Below are positions 1-8,855 of a stretch of 64,000 nt of DNA, in pieces. The notes beneath the pieces were generated by a model that searched no databases, was not told the DNA's origin, and saw only the letters and a program-made list of their open reading frames with translations. Origin of the DNA: a virus; the IMG/VR virus record IMGVR_UViG_3300044692_000034, positions 62,001 through 126,000 of that record; one strand, 5' to 3'. The number at the start of each line of letters is the position of its first letter. Positions within the stretch are counted from its first letter, which is position 1. The translations under genes were made by a program, and so were the position numbers.

Positions 1-15
1 CTCCCTCGGTTCCAT
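1..15 (-). CDS. Start of a gene running off the left edge
   Basis: An ATG at base 15 is preceded by a good ribosome binding site (GGAGAGG, about 5 bases upstream), 23 bases after the Ro60 stop codon. Only five codons (MEPRE) are in the window, so nothing can be said about function. It suggests that the minus-strand operon containing Ro60 continues to the left. Confidence 0.45.
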
Positions 16-37
16 AGCCCTCTCCTGCGATGGGTTA

Positions 38-1792
38 CTACGAGTTCACGAGGACGAACTCGGCCATGACGCCGGGCGCCGAGGCGTCGAGCCCGACCAT
101 GTCGAGCGAGTGCGGGTCCCGGGGGCCGCAGATGGACGACCGACCGGCGGTCATCGAGTGAACGATGAGCTTGGCGTTGATGCCCATCTGCTTGCGGTAC
201 TGGTTCAGCGCCTCGGACGGGTGGATGACGCCGCTCCACGTCTCATTGTCCGTGTACACGACGAACGCGTCGTACTCGCGGCGCTGCTCCAGCGCCCATA
301 GCATCGGCAGTGCGCAGTCGGTGCCACCGAAGTTGAGGTCGTTGACGGAGGAGCAGACGTCGGTGATCCGCTGGCGCGGGCTCACGTTGAGCTGCGTTAG
401 GACGGCAGCCGGCGCTGTCCTGTCAGCGTTCGCGATCAGGCCACGCCCGGCCGTGCCGTCGCTGAACGCGACGACGTCGTAGGGGTTGTCGAGCATGAGT
501 GGCAGACTCATCGCGACGCTTGCCTCTCGTGCCGTGGTGTTCGGCAGGCCGGTGCACATGTTGCGGTTCATTGACTGCGAGACGTCGTACGCGATCAGCA
601 ACCGCCCCATGGAGACGACGTTGTCGAACGCGAGGTAGTACGCCTCGTCAAGCGCGTCGATGACTCGTGACACCGGGGTCCACGTGCCGGTGCCCTGCTC
701 GCTGCGCCCGTGCGCGTACGTCCGCGCCGCGACGAACAGCTTCATTGGGTGCACGAGCGAGCGACGGATGTGCTCCGGATTCGAGAGCTGCTGCACGACG
801 AGGTCGGTCGCGGAGGAGACGCCGGTGAGCAGCGTCTTGCCGTTCTTGTCCGGGCGACTCATGCGCGGCAGGTTCCGGATAAGCGCGGTCATAGGCATGC
901 CGGCCTTGAGCAGCGCGAACCACACATCGGACGTCATGTGCTCGGCTGGGATCGCCTCGTGCGGCACCGCCCGGCCGTATGCCGCGATCGTCGCGCACAC
1001 ATCCTGCGGGCTCGTCGCCTTCACCAGCTCCTCGTACGCCACGACCGGCCCGATGAACGCCGCGTACCGCTCGGGGTCGTGGTCGTTCAGGATGTCGTTG
1101 TACTCCGCCTTCTCGCGATGCGTCGCCCAGTCGATGAGCGTGCGGTGCTGCCAGCTCGCCATCGCCGTGCCCTGCTCATGCAGGGGCAGGCCCCCGAGGT
1201 AGCCTCCCTCGACGGCGTACGGGTGCGCCTGCCGCATGACGTCACGGTGCGTCCACCCGTACCGCTGCCGGTACTTGACCATCTGGTACGCGACGTCTTC
1301 GGCCGACTTGTTCAGGTACCAGCGGGTGATGGCCTTGCGGAACCCGCGTCCCCAGCCGCGCATGTCCTCGCAGAAGGACAGGAACATGAACAGGGTGCTC
1401 GCGGTGCGGCACACGACGGGGATCGCAGCGAGGCCGGCCTCGCGGACGTCCTGGCGCTCGTGCGAGCAGAGCACGGCGAGCGCGTAGATGCCCGGGTCCT
1501 GCTTCGGGGCGCGGCCCGCCACGCTCACGTTCACGACCTCGGCAACGGTGCGGACGGCGTCCTTCTCGATGCACCGCAGCAGCGCGTCGACGTTGTCGAG
1601 CGTGAGCTTGTCCTGCCCGGCGTAGTACGTGCCGCCTTCGCTGCCGATGACGAGCCACCGGCGCAGACGCGCCCAATCGCCCGCCTGCCATACGTACCCG
1701 CCCGCCGGATTCTTGACCTGGCCCGAACCCGGAAGCGGCCGCGACTGCGGCGTCTTCACCGCACGTCTGGTGCCTCTCTTCAGGTAGCTCAT
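38..1792 (-). CDS. rsr: Ro60 ortholog (TROVE and von Willebrand A domains)
   Basis: Ring-shaped RNA-binding protein of the Ro60/Rsr family, 584 aa. It has an N-terminal HEAT-repeat TROVE module (roughly residues 30-390) and a C-terminal vWA fold with an intact MIDAS: DVSQS at about 403, GGTD at about 490 and YTDN at about 512. The family binds Y RNAs and misfolded RNA; in Deinococcus a Y RNA tethers Rsr to polynucleotide phosphorylase. I chose the ATG at 1792 (MSYLKRG) because GGAGAGGAG sits just upstream; a longer reading starting at 1864 has no such site. A Y RNA gene lies about 210 bases upstream on the same strand, the arrangement usual for this pair. Ro60 genes are known in bacteria and some mycobacteriophages. 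Confidence 0.93.
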   Translation of the reverse strand: MSYLKRGTRRAVKTPQSRPLPGSGQVKNPAGGYVWQAGDWARLRRWLVIGSEGGTYYAGQDKLTLDNVDALLRCIEKDAVRTVAEVVNVSVAGRAPKQDPGIYALAVLCSHERQDVREAGLAAIPVVCRTASTLFMFLSFCEDMRGWGRGFRKAITRWYLNKSAEDVAYQMVKYRQRYGWTHRDVMRQAHPYAVEGGYLGGLPLHEQGTAMASWQHRTLIDWATHREKAEYNDILNDHDPERYAAFIGPVVAYEELVKATSPQDVCATIAAYGRAVPHEAIPAEHMTSDVWFALLKAGMPMTALIRNLPRMSRPDKNGKTLLTGVSSATDLVVQQLSNPEHIRRSLVHPMKLFVAARTYAHGRSEQGTGTWTPVSRVIDALDEAYYLAFDNVVSMGRLLIAYDVSQSMNRNMCTGLPNTTAREASVAMSLPLMLDNPYDVVAFSDGTAGRGLIANADRTAPAAVLTQLNVSPRQRITDVCSSVNDLNFGGTDCALPMLWALEQRREYDAFVVYTDNETWSGVIHPSEALNQYRKQMGINAKLIVHSMTAGRSSICGPRDPHSLDMVGLDASAPGVMAEFVLVNS

Positions 1793-1885
1793 CAGGTCAC
1801 AACTCCTCTCCGGTGAAGTTAGGGCGTCGCACGGGCATGTTGCGTGAACCTTGTCCGCCGGCAACGCTCACGCGTCCCGACCTTA

Positions 1886-1925
1886 GATACCGCTCTATGA
1901 GCGACGTATCAGGGTTTCAACCTGA
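1886..1925 (-). other. ro60 leader: T-arm-like hairpin overlapping a second hairpin
   Basis: Two structures compete. Bases 1909-1925 form a perfect 5-bp stem with a 7-base loop (minus strand TCAGG-TTGAAAC-CCTGA), shaped like a tRNA T-arm although the usual C56 is G. Bases 1886-1910 form GATAC/GTATC plus CGCTC/GAGCG. They share bases 1909-1910, so both cannot be complete at once. This could be a mutually exclusive leader switch for ro60, or part of a second, weaker Y-like RNA. I see no D-arm partner for it. Confidence 0.35.
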
Positions 1926-1999
1926 GATAACAGACTCACAGCGGCCCGTACGACGTAGAGCAGAGTACACCATGCCAGCGACCCCGCAACCAACAAACA

Positions 2000-2183
2000 G
2001 TCGCAGAAACGACCGAGGGCCGTGCGGGCATGTGACGTAGACGAGGGATCTTCGCTGGTGCTCTGCCTCTTGAGCTACCCGGTCCTTATGAGACGCGAGG
2101 CAGGATTCGAACCTGCAACCCCCAGCCTTGCCGGAGAACTCATCCACTTCGGCCCGCACGACCCTCGGCTCGTGTGGCGCAGA
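2000..2183 (-). ncRNA. yrlA: Bacterial Y RNA with a permuted tRNA-like domain
   Basis: The ends pair as a long helix: bases 2152-2159 with 2022-2029 (8 bp), a 2x2 internal loop, then 2162-2168 with 2013-2019 (7 bp). Inside is a tRNA fold in permuted order (minus strand): anticodon-stem 3' half GCTGG (2122-2126), 5-base variable region, T-arm GCAGG-TTCGAAT-CCTGC (2100-2116), a 7-bp acceptor-like stem closed by loop TCATAAG (2078-2099), T8-A9, D-arm GCTC-AAGAGGCA-GAGC (2060-2075), and anticodon-stem 5' half CCAGC (2054-2058). Acceptor ends are sealed, so it cannot be charged. This matches published YrlA RNAs, which mimic tRNA and bind Ro60 through the end helix. Its position 5' of a Ro60 gene supports the call. 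A small GTCG/CGAC hairpin at 2000-2013 followed by TGTTTGTT may end it. The 5' end is inferred from the promoter. Confidence 0.88.
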
Positions 2184-2189
2184 GAGACG

Positions 2190-2219
2190 AACGTATGCGG
2201 CGGGCATGTGATTCGCCAA
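2190..2219 (-). promoter_or_regulatory. Probable promoter of the Y RNA
   Basis: Minus strand TTGGCG (2219-2214) and TACGTT (2195-2190) are separated by 18 bases, a reasonable sigma-70-type match. The predicted start, about 7 bases downstream, falls just before the 5' strand of the Y RNA end helix. Confidence 0.5.
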
Positions 2220-2284
2220 GGGGTGTCGTAGGAAGATAACCCTCGGCTGTCGGCCCGCCGCGCTACGCAGCGTACACCACTAGC

Positions 2285-3271
2285 TCAGCCAACACCATAC
2301 GTCATGAAGAAATGGCCGGGATAGTAATCGACGGTGCCGTAATCGATCGGGGGTGAGCCGTGCCCGATCGTCTTGCCACCGCCGACGTATATCTCCACAT
2401 GGCCGCCGTCCGCCGAGAACATTAGATCTCCCGGCTGCGGGTGCGTCGCGAGCGTGCCCTTCGATATCTGATCGAGCGTGTCGGTCCCGGGGTCTGGCGC
2501 GCCCGCCGCAAGGTAGATGGCCCTCGCCCACTGTGAACAATCTGTGCGGTCCGGTGCCGGCGGCATCGGGTTGTCAGTGAGCGCGCCTTCTTCGCTGTAC
2601 CGGTTGTATCCCGTCTTCGTTGAGAGCGTCGCTTCGGCTGCGCTGATGATCTTGGCGCGGACGCCGGCGAGGTCGCCTACGGCTGCGGCTGCGCCACGGT
2701 ACAGCGCAGCTTTCTCTTCGACTTCACTGACGTACCATTCGGCGTTGTTGTACGCAAGGATCGCCCGGTGGTAGTCCTGCGGCGCGCCGTTCGCCACGAG
2801 CATCCTGGCTGTGGCAGGCACCGCGTCTTTCGGATCGTAGACGTCGCCGCCCTGCCCGTACGCGTCCCACGTACTCGGCGGCCCGTTCTTGATGTTGAAC
2901 TGGCCGGGACCGGCGCAGCATCCGTACGCGTTGACGCCCGAGTGCACACCCGGTGCCGTACTCCGCCCATGGTCTGTTTCGATGCTGTAGATGCCGGCGA
3001 TGATCGCCCAGTCGATGTGGTACTCGTCACCTGCCTGCCTGTACAGCGTCAGCATGTCCGGTGGGATGTCAGCTACTGCGACGGTGCTCGGCGCGTACCC
3101 AACCTGACCACCGCCAAGGCCACCGACGAGCATGCCAGCAACGGCCATCAGGAAGACGTAGACCGTGGCGCAGAGCACGAACCCGGCGAGCAGAGCCTTG
3201 CTAACGAGGCTCGTGTCATCCCAGCGTTGCCGTGCCGCCCGAGCAGCGACGGTGACTTCCATGGACGCCAT
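2285..3271 (-). CDS. T4SS wall hydrolase: lytic transglycosylase plus NlpC/P60
   Basis: 328 aa. An N-terminal membrane anchor (about residues 25-55) is followed by a soluble transglycosylase-like domain (IDWAIIAGIYSIETDHGRS, catalytic Glu near 97) and a C-terminal NlpC/P60 peptidase (RTDCSQWARA with the nucleophile Cys near 240, GGHVEIYVG with the His near 290). This two-domain layout is that of CwlT, Orf14 and TcpG, the enzymes that open peptidoglycan for Gram-positive conjugation channels. The start codon overlaps the previous stop (TGATG). It is the last protein of the T4SS operon before the Y RNA. A phage lysin is less likely because a CHAP endolysin is present at 44740-45552. Confidence 0.85.
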   Translation of the reverse strand: MASMEVTVAARAARQRWDDTSLVSKALLAGFVLCATVYVFLMAVAGMLVGGLGGGQVGYAPSTVAVADIPPDMLTLYRQAGDEYHIDWAIIAGIYSIETDHGRSTAPGVHSGVNAYGCCAGPGQFNIKNGPPSTWDAYGQGGDVYDPKDAVPATARMLVANGAPQDYHRAILAYNNAEWYVSEVEEKAALYRGAAAAVGDLAGVRAKIISAAEATLSTKTGYNRYSEEGALTDNPMPPAPDRTDCSQWARAIYLAAGAPDPGTDTLDQISKGTLATHPQPGDLMFSADGGHVEIYVGGGKTIGHGSPPIDYGTVDYYPGHFFMTYGVG

Positions 3272-3786
3272 CAGCTAAGCCCCGTGACCATCCAGCGGCC
3301 GTGCTTCTCCAAGGTGAGCTTCACAACGTAGTGGCGGTCGTGAGAGTCGAGTACCCATGCGCTCGTCGCCGCTTCGTTCTGCGTGATGTTCTTCACCTGC
3401 ACGAGCAACACCTTTGCCGTCGTTCTCCCCATGCTCGCGGGGGCTCGCGGCGGGTCAGCGAGCAACTGAGCCTTGAACTCAGGCGCGGCGTCGTTTAGGT
3501 CGCCTGGCGCGTTGCCGTACGAGAACGGCAGGTATTCCTTCAAGAACTGGCGCGTTGTATGGCGCGCTCCGGTGGAGTCCGGGTGCACAGGCAAGCCAGA
3601 CAACGTACCCGGAACCGGTGTCCTGACTGGGTCTGGCGGCTTCTCCGGGGCCGGCGTACGTGTCGGCTTCGGGGGCTGCGTCGGGTGCTGCCCGACAGGG
3701 TTCTGCGCGAGGTACCAAGCGAGCAGAGCAACGGCTACCGAGCAGAGCGCGACAGCCGCCGCTTTAGCTCTCGTCGACATTCTCAT
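3271..3786 (-). CDS. Membrane-anchored Pro-rich T4SS accessory protein
   Basis: 171 aa (170 or fewer if the ATG at 3780 is used). One N-terminal membrane segment, an extracellular Pro/Thr-rich stalk (residues 30-60), then a small alpha/beta domain ending in VKLTLEKHGRWMVTGLS. The C-terminal fold resembles the NTF2-like repeats of TcpC/VirB8 proteins, but this is only a pattern judgement. It overlaps the VirB6-like gene by 23 bases and the hydrolase gene by 1 base, so it is made with the channel. No clear named family. Confidence 0.6.
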   Translation of the reverse strand: MRMSTRAKAAAVALCSVAVALLAWYLAQNPVGQHPTQPPKPTRTPAPEKPPDPVRTPVPGTLSGLPVHPDSTGARHTTRQFLKEYLPFSYGNAPGDLNDAAPEFKAQLLADPPRAPASMGRTTAKVLLVQVKNITQNEAATSAWVLDSHDRHYVVKLTLEKHGRWMVTGLS

Positions 3787-5854
3787 CCTCTTCGACGTCC
3801 GTGTCGTCGTCTAGGCGGTCGTCTTGCTCCGTGTGCGTGCTCTCGACAAGCACACGCTTCTTTCTCTTGCTGCGACGCAACCTCCCTACTGCCTCGTCGT
3901 GAAGCTCGCGCGGGGTGCGACCCTCCTTCTGCGCGCCGCCCTCTCTCGTGTCGGCAGGTGTCGGGTCGTCTGGTGCCGTCCCGTCCGTAGCGGTAGCGGA
4001 CCCGCCTTGCGGCACACCCCTCTTGTTCGGATCGTGCTCCGTGCCGACGAGAGCCCACGCCACCCGGTGATTGCCCTTCTCGCCGTTCCCGCCCCCGTCG
4101 TTCAGGGCGGCTAGTTCTTCTTCGGTTGCGTACCGGTACTCGCGCTGACCGCGCTTGCCGCCGGCTCGCTTCCCGCGCCGCACACCGCCCGCTGTGTTAC
4201 GCCCCGGCTTGCTTGCGTCGCCCGGCTCCTCCGGCCAGCGCGGATCGGTGGTCCGCGTCGTCGAGCCACTGTCGAGGACGGCGTCGTCGTCCTCTGTGAT
4301 GTCGTCGTTGTTGCGCTTGCCGGCGTTAGGACCAGCGTCTGTCCCGTTGCCGCGCTGCGTACGGGAGCTGCGGAGCATGGACCGCACCGGGCGCATGGCT
4401 GCGTACATACCTGCGGCCGTGATAGCTGCGCTGCCCGTGCCGAGCCCGGCTGAGCGCCCGTGCGCGGCCTTGGCCAGCTCGTTGACGATGAGCTTGCGTT
4501 TGAGGTACACCGTCCAGAAAAACAACGTCTGGATGATGAACGCGACCTCGAAGCCGGCCCACTGTGTGGAGACGAGCAGAGCGGCGCTGACCCCCATGAG
4601 CACCGCTATGACGATCGCGTAAAAGATCTTGATGAATAGTGCGGTGGCGAGCCGCGTCGCCCACCATTTGACGAGGTCGATGCCGCGCGGGAAGATGCCG
4701 GCGACGAGCACTATGGGAGCGAGCCCGAAGAGCGCGAGCGCGACCACCTGCGCGATTATCACGGTCACAGAGAGACGGCCGAACAGGAGCATGAGAGCGA
4801 TCGCTCCCAGCCCAACAAGGAAGACGACCCTGACTCGTGAGAGCGCGCCGCCGGCTTGCTGGATGTCTACGGCTGCGCTGTCGTTCTTGTCGATCTTGCG
4901 TCCACGGAACTGCGCCGCGTACTTCGGGTCGTCTGGGACCTCTCCGCGTCTGAGTGCGTCGTACTCCTCGTCTCGTGCGTCCGTGCCGGGCGCTTGCCTC
5001 AGGAAGAACTTGGCGTAGCCGCCGTACCCGTTTGTGTCCTGCGTCGTGCTGCTGCGGCACACGTCAGCGAACGGGTTGCCTGGCGCCACCGACAGTGGGT
5101 AGCTGTCGTCTTGCGGCGAGGGTAGGTGCGTGTCGACGCAGTGCTCAAGGCCGCCGAACTCCAGGACGACCCACGGCTTGTAGATCATGATGTCGAACAC
5201 GTGGTCCGTGATGGACGTGCTCGGGTCGTCCCCCTTCTTGCCCACCGCACCGAATCCGTTCAGGAAGCTCGTGCTCACACCGTTAGCGAACTTGACCGCA
5301 CCACCGATGATGTATGTGGGGTTTGAGATGATGACGATGCACGCGACAGTGCATGCCAGCGACAGCGCGAACGCTGCGAAGACCTCGCCGGCTCTGCGTT
5401 GCACGAGCGCTCGCCACATGCCCCACACGCCCGCGCAGATGACCGCGAAGTACAGCCACCCTTGTGCGACGACCTGGCCCTCAAACTGTTGGACAGCTGC
5501 GGCGATAGCAGGCAACGCGCCATGCGGCCCCGTGATCAGCTGGAGATTGAACGCCCACGTGAAGACCTCGATGATCAGATTGAGGCCGTTGCAGATGAGG
5601 TCCCAGCCTTGCTGCGCGAACGATTGCCGCAGCTCCGGCACGATGCCGCCCGGGTTCGTGACACCGAAGTCGACGTGGTAGTCGAGGCCGTAGTTGCTGA
5701 GCGGGTACCTTGCCGCGAGCCCTTGCAGCCCTTGCGTCGGCCCGATGTTGACAAACGGGTCGCTGCCGAGGTATTCGGCGAATGCGCTCGCCGGCCCGAG
5801 TAGGTAGATCCCGAGCAGCCACGCTGCGACCTTGCCGGCTCTGCGTTTGATCAC
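3764..5854 (-). CDS. VirB6/TrbL-like polytopic channel protein
   Basis: 696 aa from a GTG at 5854 whose GTGA overlaps the stop of the VirB4 gene. It has a signal-like N-terminus, a long extracellular loop, and several hydrophobic segments between about residues 120 and 500, followed by a 200-residue charged, disordered tail rich in Asp, Arg, Gly and Lys. Size, topology and position right after VirB4 match the VirB6-type proteins of Gram-positive T4SS (ConG, TcpH, Orf15), which form the membrane pore. Sequence motifs are few in this family, so the call rests on topology and neighbours. Confidence 0.78.
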   Translation of the reverse strand: MIKRRAGKVAAWLLGIYLLGPASAFAEYLGSDPFVNIGPTQGLQGLAARYPLSNYGLDYHVDFGVTNPGGIVPELRQSFAQQGWDLICNGLNLIIEVFTWAFNLQLITGPHGALPAIAAAVQQFEGQVVAQGWLYFAVICAGVWGMWRALVQRRAGEVFAAFALSLACTVACIVIISNPTYIIGGAVKFANGVSTSFLNGFGAVGKKGDDPSTSITDHVFDIMIYKPWVVLEFGGLEHCVDTHLPSPQDDSYPLSVAPGNPFADVCRSSTTQDTNGYGGYAKFFLRQAPGTDARDEEYDALRRGEVPDDPKYAAQFRGRKIDKNDSAAVDIQQAGGALSRVRVVFLVGLGAIALMLLFGRLSVTVIIAQVVALALFGLAPIVLVAGIFPRGIDLVKWWATRLATALFIKIFYAIVIAVLMGVSAALLVSTQWAGFEVAFIIQTLFFWTVYLKRKLIVNELAKAAHGRSAGLGTGSAAITAAGMYAAMRPVRSMLRSSRTQRGNGTDAGPNAGKRNNDDITEDDDAVLDSGSTTRTTDPRWPEEPGDASKPGRNTAGGVRRGKRAGGKRGQREYRYATEEELAALNDGGGNGEKGNHRVAWALVGTEHDPNKRGVPQGGSATATDGTAPDDPTPADTREGGAQKEGRTPRELHDEAVGRLRRSKRKKRVLVESTHTEQDDRLDDDTDVEEDENVDES

Positions 5855-8298
5855 GTCGCCATCTGCCTTGCGCGTTCGGCGGGGTTGGTGTTGAGCTGCC
5901 GCAGGAGGCGCGGGCTGGAGACGTCGATCTGAGCGCGAACCACGTGCCCCCAGATGTCCTTCACGAAGCACTTGCCTTCTCGTGCTTCGACGATCATTTG
6001 CGCCAGCTCGTCGTTGTCGGGGTCGAGGTTGAGTAGCGCGAGCGCGTCGCGTGCCTCCTCCAGCGTCTCCATCCCGAAGATGTAGAACGTGCCGATGAGT
6101 TTGACGATCTCACCCGGGTCGGCGATGTGCTGCGACGCGATGAGAGACGTAGCGAACTTCGCGCGGCCTTGCCTGACAATGTCCCAGATGAGCCGGCGGC
6201 CACTCGGCGTGGCAAGCAGGAAGTGAGCCTCGTCGAGCAGCAGCGTCTTGTGGATCGTGCGGTCATTGTTGATGAGCCGCATGGCGAAGTATGCGATGAG
6301 CCTGAGGGTCGCAACGCTCAGCCGTTCGATCTCGTCGTAGTCGGCGCGACTGACCATGCTGTCCGGGAGCACGAGCGCGCTCGGCCGGATCACCGTGACC
6401 TGCGCACGGTCAATGAACTGGCGTTCGCCGTTGGAGAACGCGAGCCGGGCGAGCCCTGCCGCTGCGCGTGTGCCGAGCGCATCGCCGGCGGCGTTGGCGT
6501 CCTCTCCTGCCGACGTCCTCATGAGCAGGTCGATAACGGCTTGCGCACATGGCTTCTCCATCTCGGCGACGACCTGCGCTGCCTTACGCACCTGCGTACC
6601 CCACGTCGACGGCACGTTCGTCGGTAGCAGCTCCATGAAATACGAATAGGCGCCGTCAACGACCTGCGACCTCGGCAGGACCAGAAATGGATCGAGGAGC
6701 CCAGCGTACATCACCGGGTCGTCCAGATCTACGACTTCCACACGGCCCTTGAGTTCGTCAACCTCCTCCAAGTGGTGGTCGGGCTTCGGGTCGACGTCAA
6801 CGATCTGGCCGCCGGAGAGCGCGTCCCCCACCGCCATCAGCTCCGCCGCCGTGGTCTTACCAGACCCCTGCGTACCGGCGAGCAAGTACGCGCTCGCGCG
6901 GTTCTCCTCGGGGGCGCGGCGCAGGTCGTTGAACAGTGGCCGCTCGTGCCCGTGTTTCGGGCTACGTCGGTCGACGTACCCGATGTACGTGCCGCTCCGC
7001 GAGCCGAGATCGTGCGTGGCAATAGGCATGAGCGTCGCGAATTGCAGCGGCGTGAGCCAATCGCGGTAGTGCGTGACTCGGCCGCCGTCGACGCGTGGCA
7101 GGTGGTCGTAGAACGCCCGCTTTTGCGTCCCGACGGGCAGCCACAACTTCACGGTGCCGAACAAAGCCCGCAGCTCCGAGATCTTCGCTTTGACCTCGTT
7201 TGTGGTCTTGCACCCGCCGATAGCGAACGACACGCTCGTGCGGAGCAGCGGCGGTTGGTCACTGCGCCGGAGCCGCATGTCAAGCCGGCGAGCCTGCCGC
7301 GCGTCGTCCTCGGACGCCCATGACTTCGCGCCGGCTGCGCTCTCGTCCTCATCGCTGAGAACGTTGTCGGCATCGCGGACCTTGCGCTGCACCCTCGAGA
7401 TGGCCTGAGAGTTCGCCTCCCACTCCACATGCATGACCATGTCAACCGGGAAGCTCGCACGCTCCAACGGCGTGAACAAGAACTCCGACTCGCCGGGGAA
7501 GATCGTCTCGTCGGGGAGCGCACCGAGGTACAGGATCGCTTGCCACAGGACGCCCTCTTCGGTGCGTGCCTGGAGGAACCCCTCGGCGTTGCGGATCGGC
7601 TCGTTCCCGAGCGAGAGCATGTCCGTCCCGAGCGGCACGTAGGCGTCATGCCCGTCGTCGGTTTCGACGACCAGGGCGTTCGGCTCCCAGTAATCGTCGA
7701 GTGGTGGCTCGCCGTGCCCGCGATACGCGGCCCGCCGGAAAAGCCATTGCAGCTCTCGGGTGGTGGCACGCCGCGCCGGCAGCCGGTCCGTCACCGTGGC
7801 GTGCATTTCTTCTTCGGCCTCGATAAGACCGTTGATCTCGGCCTTGCTGATCGGGCGGAGCTTGCCGACACCAAGCGCGTCCTCGGCCGTCGCCCGGACG
7901 CGTTCCATGTCGCGGCCGAGCGCCACACCGAACCCGTCGGTTGCTTCGGTCACGATCCTCGGGATGAGGTAGAACTCAGGGAAGTACGCCTTGCGGCCGT
8001 TGATCTTGTCCTTGTGCTGCTCGACGAACTGGCGGAGCAGCTTCTCAGTCTTGTACCGGTTGTCGAGGTTCCGTAGTGCCTGCTGGACGTACGCCTCGAC
8101 CTCGTACTCGCGGTTGACGCGGTACAAGGAGTAGTCGGCCTTGACGTCGTGCGTGAACAACTGGAGCCGCGACGCCCACGAACCCTTGTCGCGAAGGTAC
8201 GGGTAGCTGATCGGGTTGACGCGGTAGATAGCGCCGCGCTCAGCGCCGCGACCGACAAGGATGTTGCCGTGCGCGTATCGCAACGGGAACTTGTTCAC
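5851..8298 (-). CDS. virB4: VirB4-type conjugation ATPase
   Basis: 815 aa, hexameric ATPase that powers T4SS assembly or transfer. The C-terminal RecA-like domain has Walker A AGTQGSGKTT (around residue 480), Walker B LLLDEAHFL (around 690) and the downstream FATSLIASQH motif. The N-terminal half is the less conserved VirB4/TcpF domain. GTGA/ATGA-type overlaps join it to genes on both sides. It could be confused with the related VirD4/FtsK coupling ATPases, but there are no N-terminal membrane segments, and its place between TcpE-like and VirB6-like genes fits VirB4. Confidence 0.9.
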   Translation of the reverse strand: MNKFPLRYAHGNILVGRGAERGAIYRVNPISYPYLRDKGSWASRLQLFTHDVKADYSLYRVNREYEVEAYVQQALRNLDNRYKTEKLLRQFVEQHKDKINGRKAYFPEFYLIPRIVTEATDGFGVALGRDMERVRATAEDALGVGKLRPISKAEINGLIEAEEEMHATVTDRLPARRATTRELQWLFRRAAYRGHGEPPLDDYWEPNALVVETDDGHDAYVPLGTDMLSLGNEPIRNAEGFLQARTEEGVLWQAILYLGALPDETIFPGESEFLFTPLERASFPVDMVMHVEWEANSQAISRVQRKVRDADNVLSDEDESAAGAKSWASEDDARQARRLDMRLRRSDQPPLLRTSVSFAIGGCKTTNEVKAKISELRALFGTVKLWLPVGTQKRAFYDHLPRVDGGRVTHYRDWLTPLQFATLMPIATHDLGSRSGTYIGYVDRRSPKHGHERPLFNDLRRAPEENRASAYLLAGTQGSGKTTAAELMAVGDALSGGQIVDVDPKPDHHLEEVDELKGRVEVVDLDDPVMYAGLLDPFLVLPRSQVVDGAYSYFMELLPTNVPSTWGTQVRKAAQVVAEMEKPCAQAVIDLLMRTSAGEDANAAGDALGTRAAAGLARLAFSNGERQFIDRAQVTVIRPSALVLPDSMVSRADYDEIERLSVATLRLIAYFAMRLINNDRTIHKTLLLDEAHFLLATPSGRRLIWDIVRQGRAKFATSLIASQHIADPGEIVKLIGTFYIFGMETLEEARDALALLNLDPDNDELAQMIVEAREGKCFVKDIWGHVVRAQIDVSSPRLLRQLNTNPAERARQMAT

Positions 8299-8855
8299 GC
8301 ATACACCTCCAGCCGCTCACCGTCTTTGACGTCAACTTCTTGTAGCTCGCCGGCTGCGTCTGCTCGCAGCGTCACACGAGTGTTCTTCATTGCGACCCTG
8401 ACGGGGGCGTTGGTCCTGACCTTGGCGGGGCCGTGTACTCGGCCACGGCGCAGCTCAGCACCCGAGATGTCCCACCGCACCGGCAAATCCTCCTGCCACT
8501 CCTCCCACGTCTCTTCCTCCTCGGGATTGTCGCGTAGGGCCTGGACGGTGCGCGCCCAGAGGTAGATGTGGATGGACCGGCCGTCGGGCGCTTCCTGGCG
8601 TGCCGCAAACGCCACGATGACAGCCAACGACCCGTATCTGAACCACCCGGGCATGAGCCCCATGACGAGCCCCGTACCCGGCGTGTGCGACAGCAGGTAC
8701 ACCACGAGAACCGTTCCGAACACCCAGGCTGCGGTCTGCGCCGGGATGCCGCCGGGGACCATCTTTGTGAGGTCGAAGTCCCATACGCGCCGGATGCGCC
8801 AATCGGTCCTGAAGACGCGTCTGTACGAGACGACGCGTATGCGCCGTTGCTTCAC
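8295..8855 (-). CDS. TcpE/PrgI-like membrane protein
   Basis: 186 aa from a GTG at 8855 (GTGA overlap with the previous stop). A short basic cytoplasmic start (FRTDWRIRRVWDFDLTKMVPGGI) is followed by two close hydrophobic segments (about residues 40-85) and a soluble tail with beta-strand content. This matches TcpE/Orf16/PrgI-type proteins, the small inner-membrane partners of VirB4 in Gram-positive systems. It lies directly before virB4, as is normal. Longer readings upstream are the wrong frame. Confidence 0.75.
   Translation of the reverse strand: MKQRRIRVVSYRRVFRTDWRIRRVWDFDLTKMVPGGIPAQTAAWVFGTVLVVYLLSHTPGTGLVMGLMPGWFRYGSLAVIVAFAARQEAPDGRSIHIYLWARTVQALRDNPEEEETWEEWQEDLPVRWDISGAELRRGRVHGPAKVRTNAPVRVAMKNTRVTLRADAAGELQEVDVKDGERLEVYA

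Noticed and set aside
710-1816. 368-codon plus-strand open frame opposite Ro60
   Set aside because: Arg/Val/Leu-biased antisense shadow of a well-conserved gene; no ribosome binding site.
2041-2116. A canonical tRNA gene ending in GCAGG-TTCGAAT-CCTGC
   Set aside because: A normal-order fold gives a 3-base variable loop, C33 instead of T33 and a 3-bp D-stem. The permuted order with sealed acceptor explains all arms and the long end helix far better.
1917-2219. 100-codon minus-strand open frame
   Set aside because: It covers the Y RNA and leader, has no ribosome binding site, and its composition follows the RNA structure.
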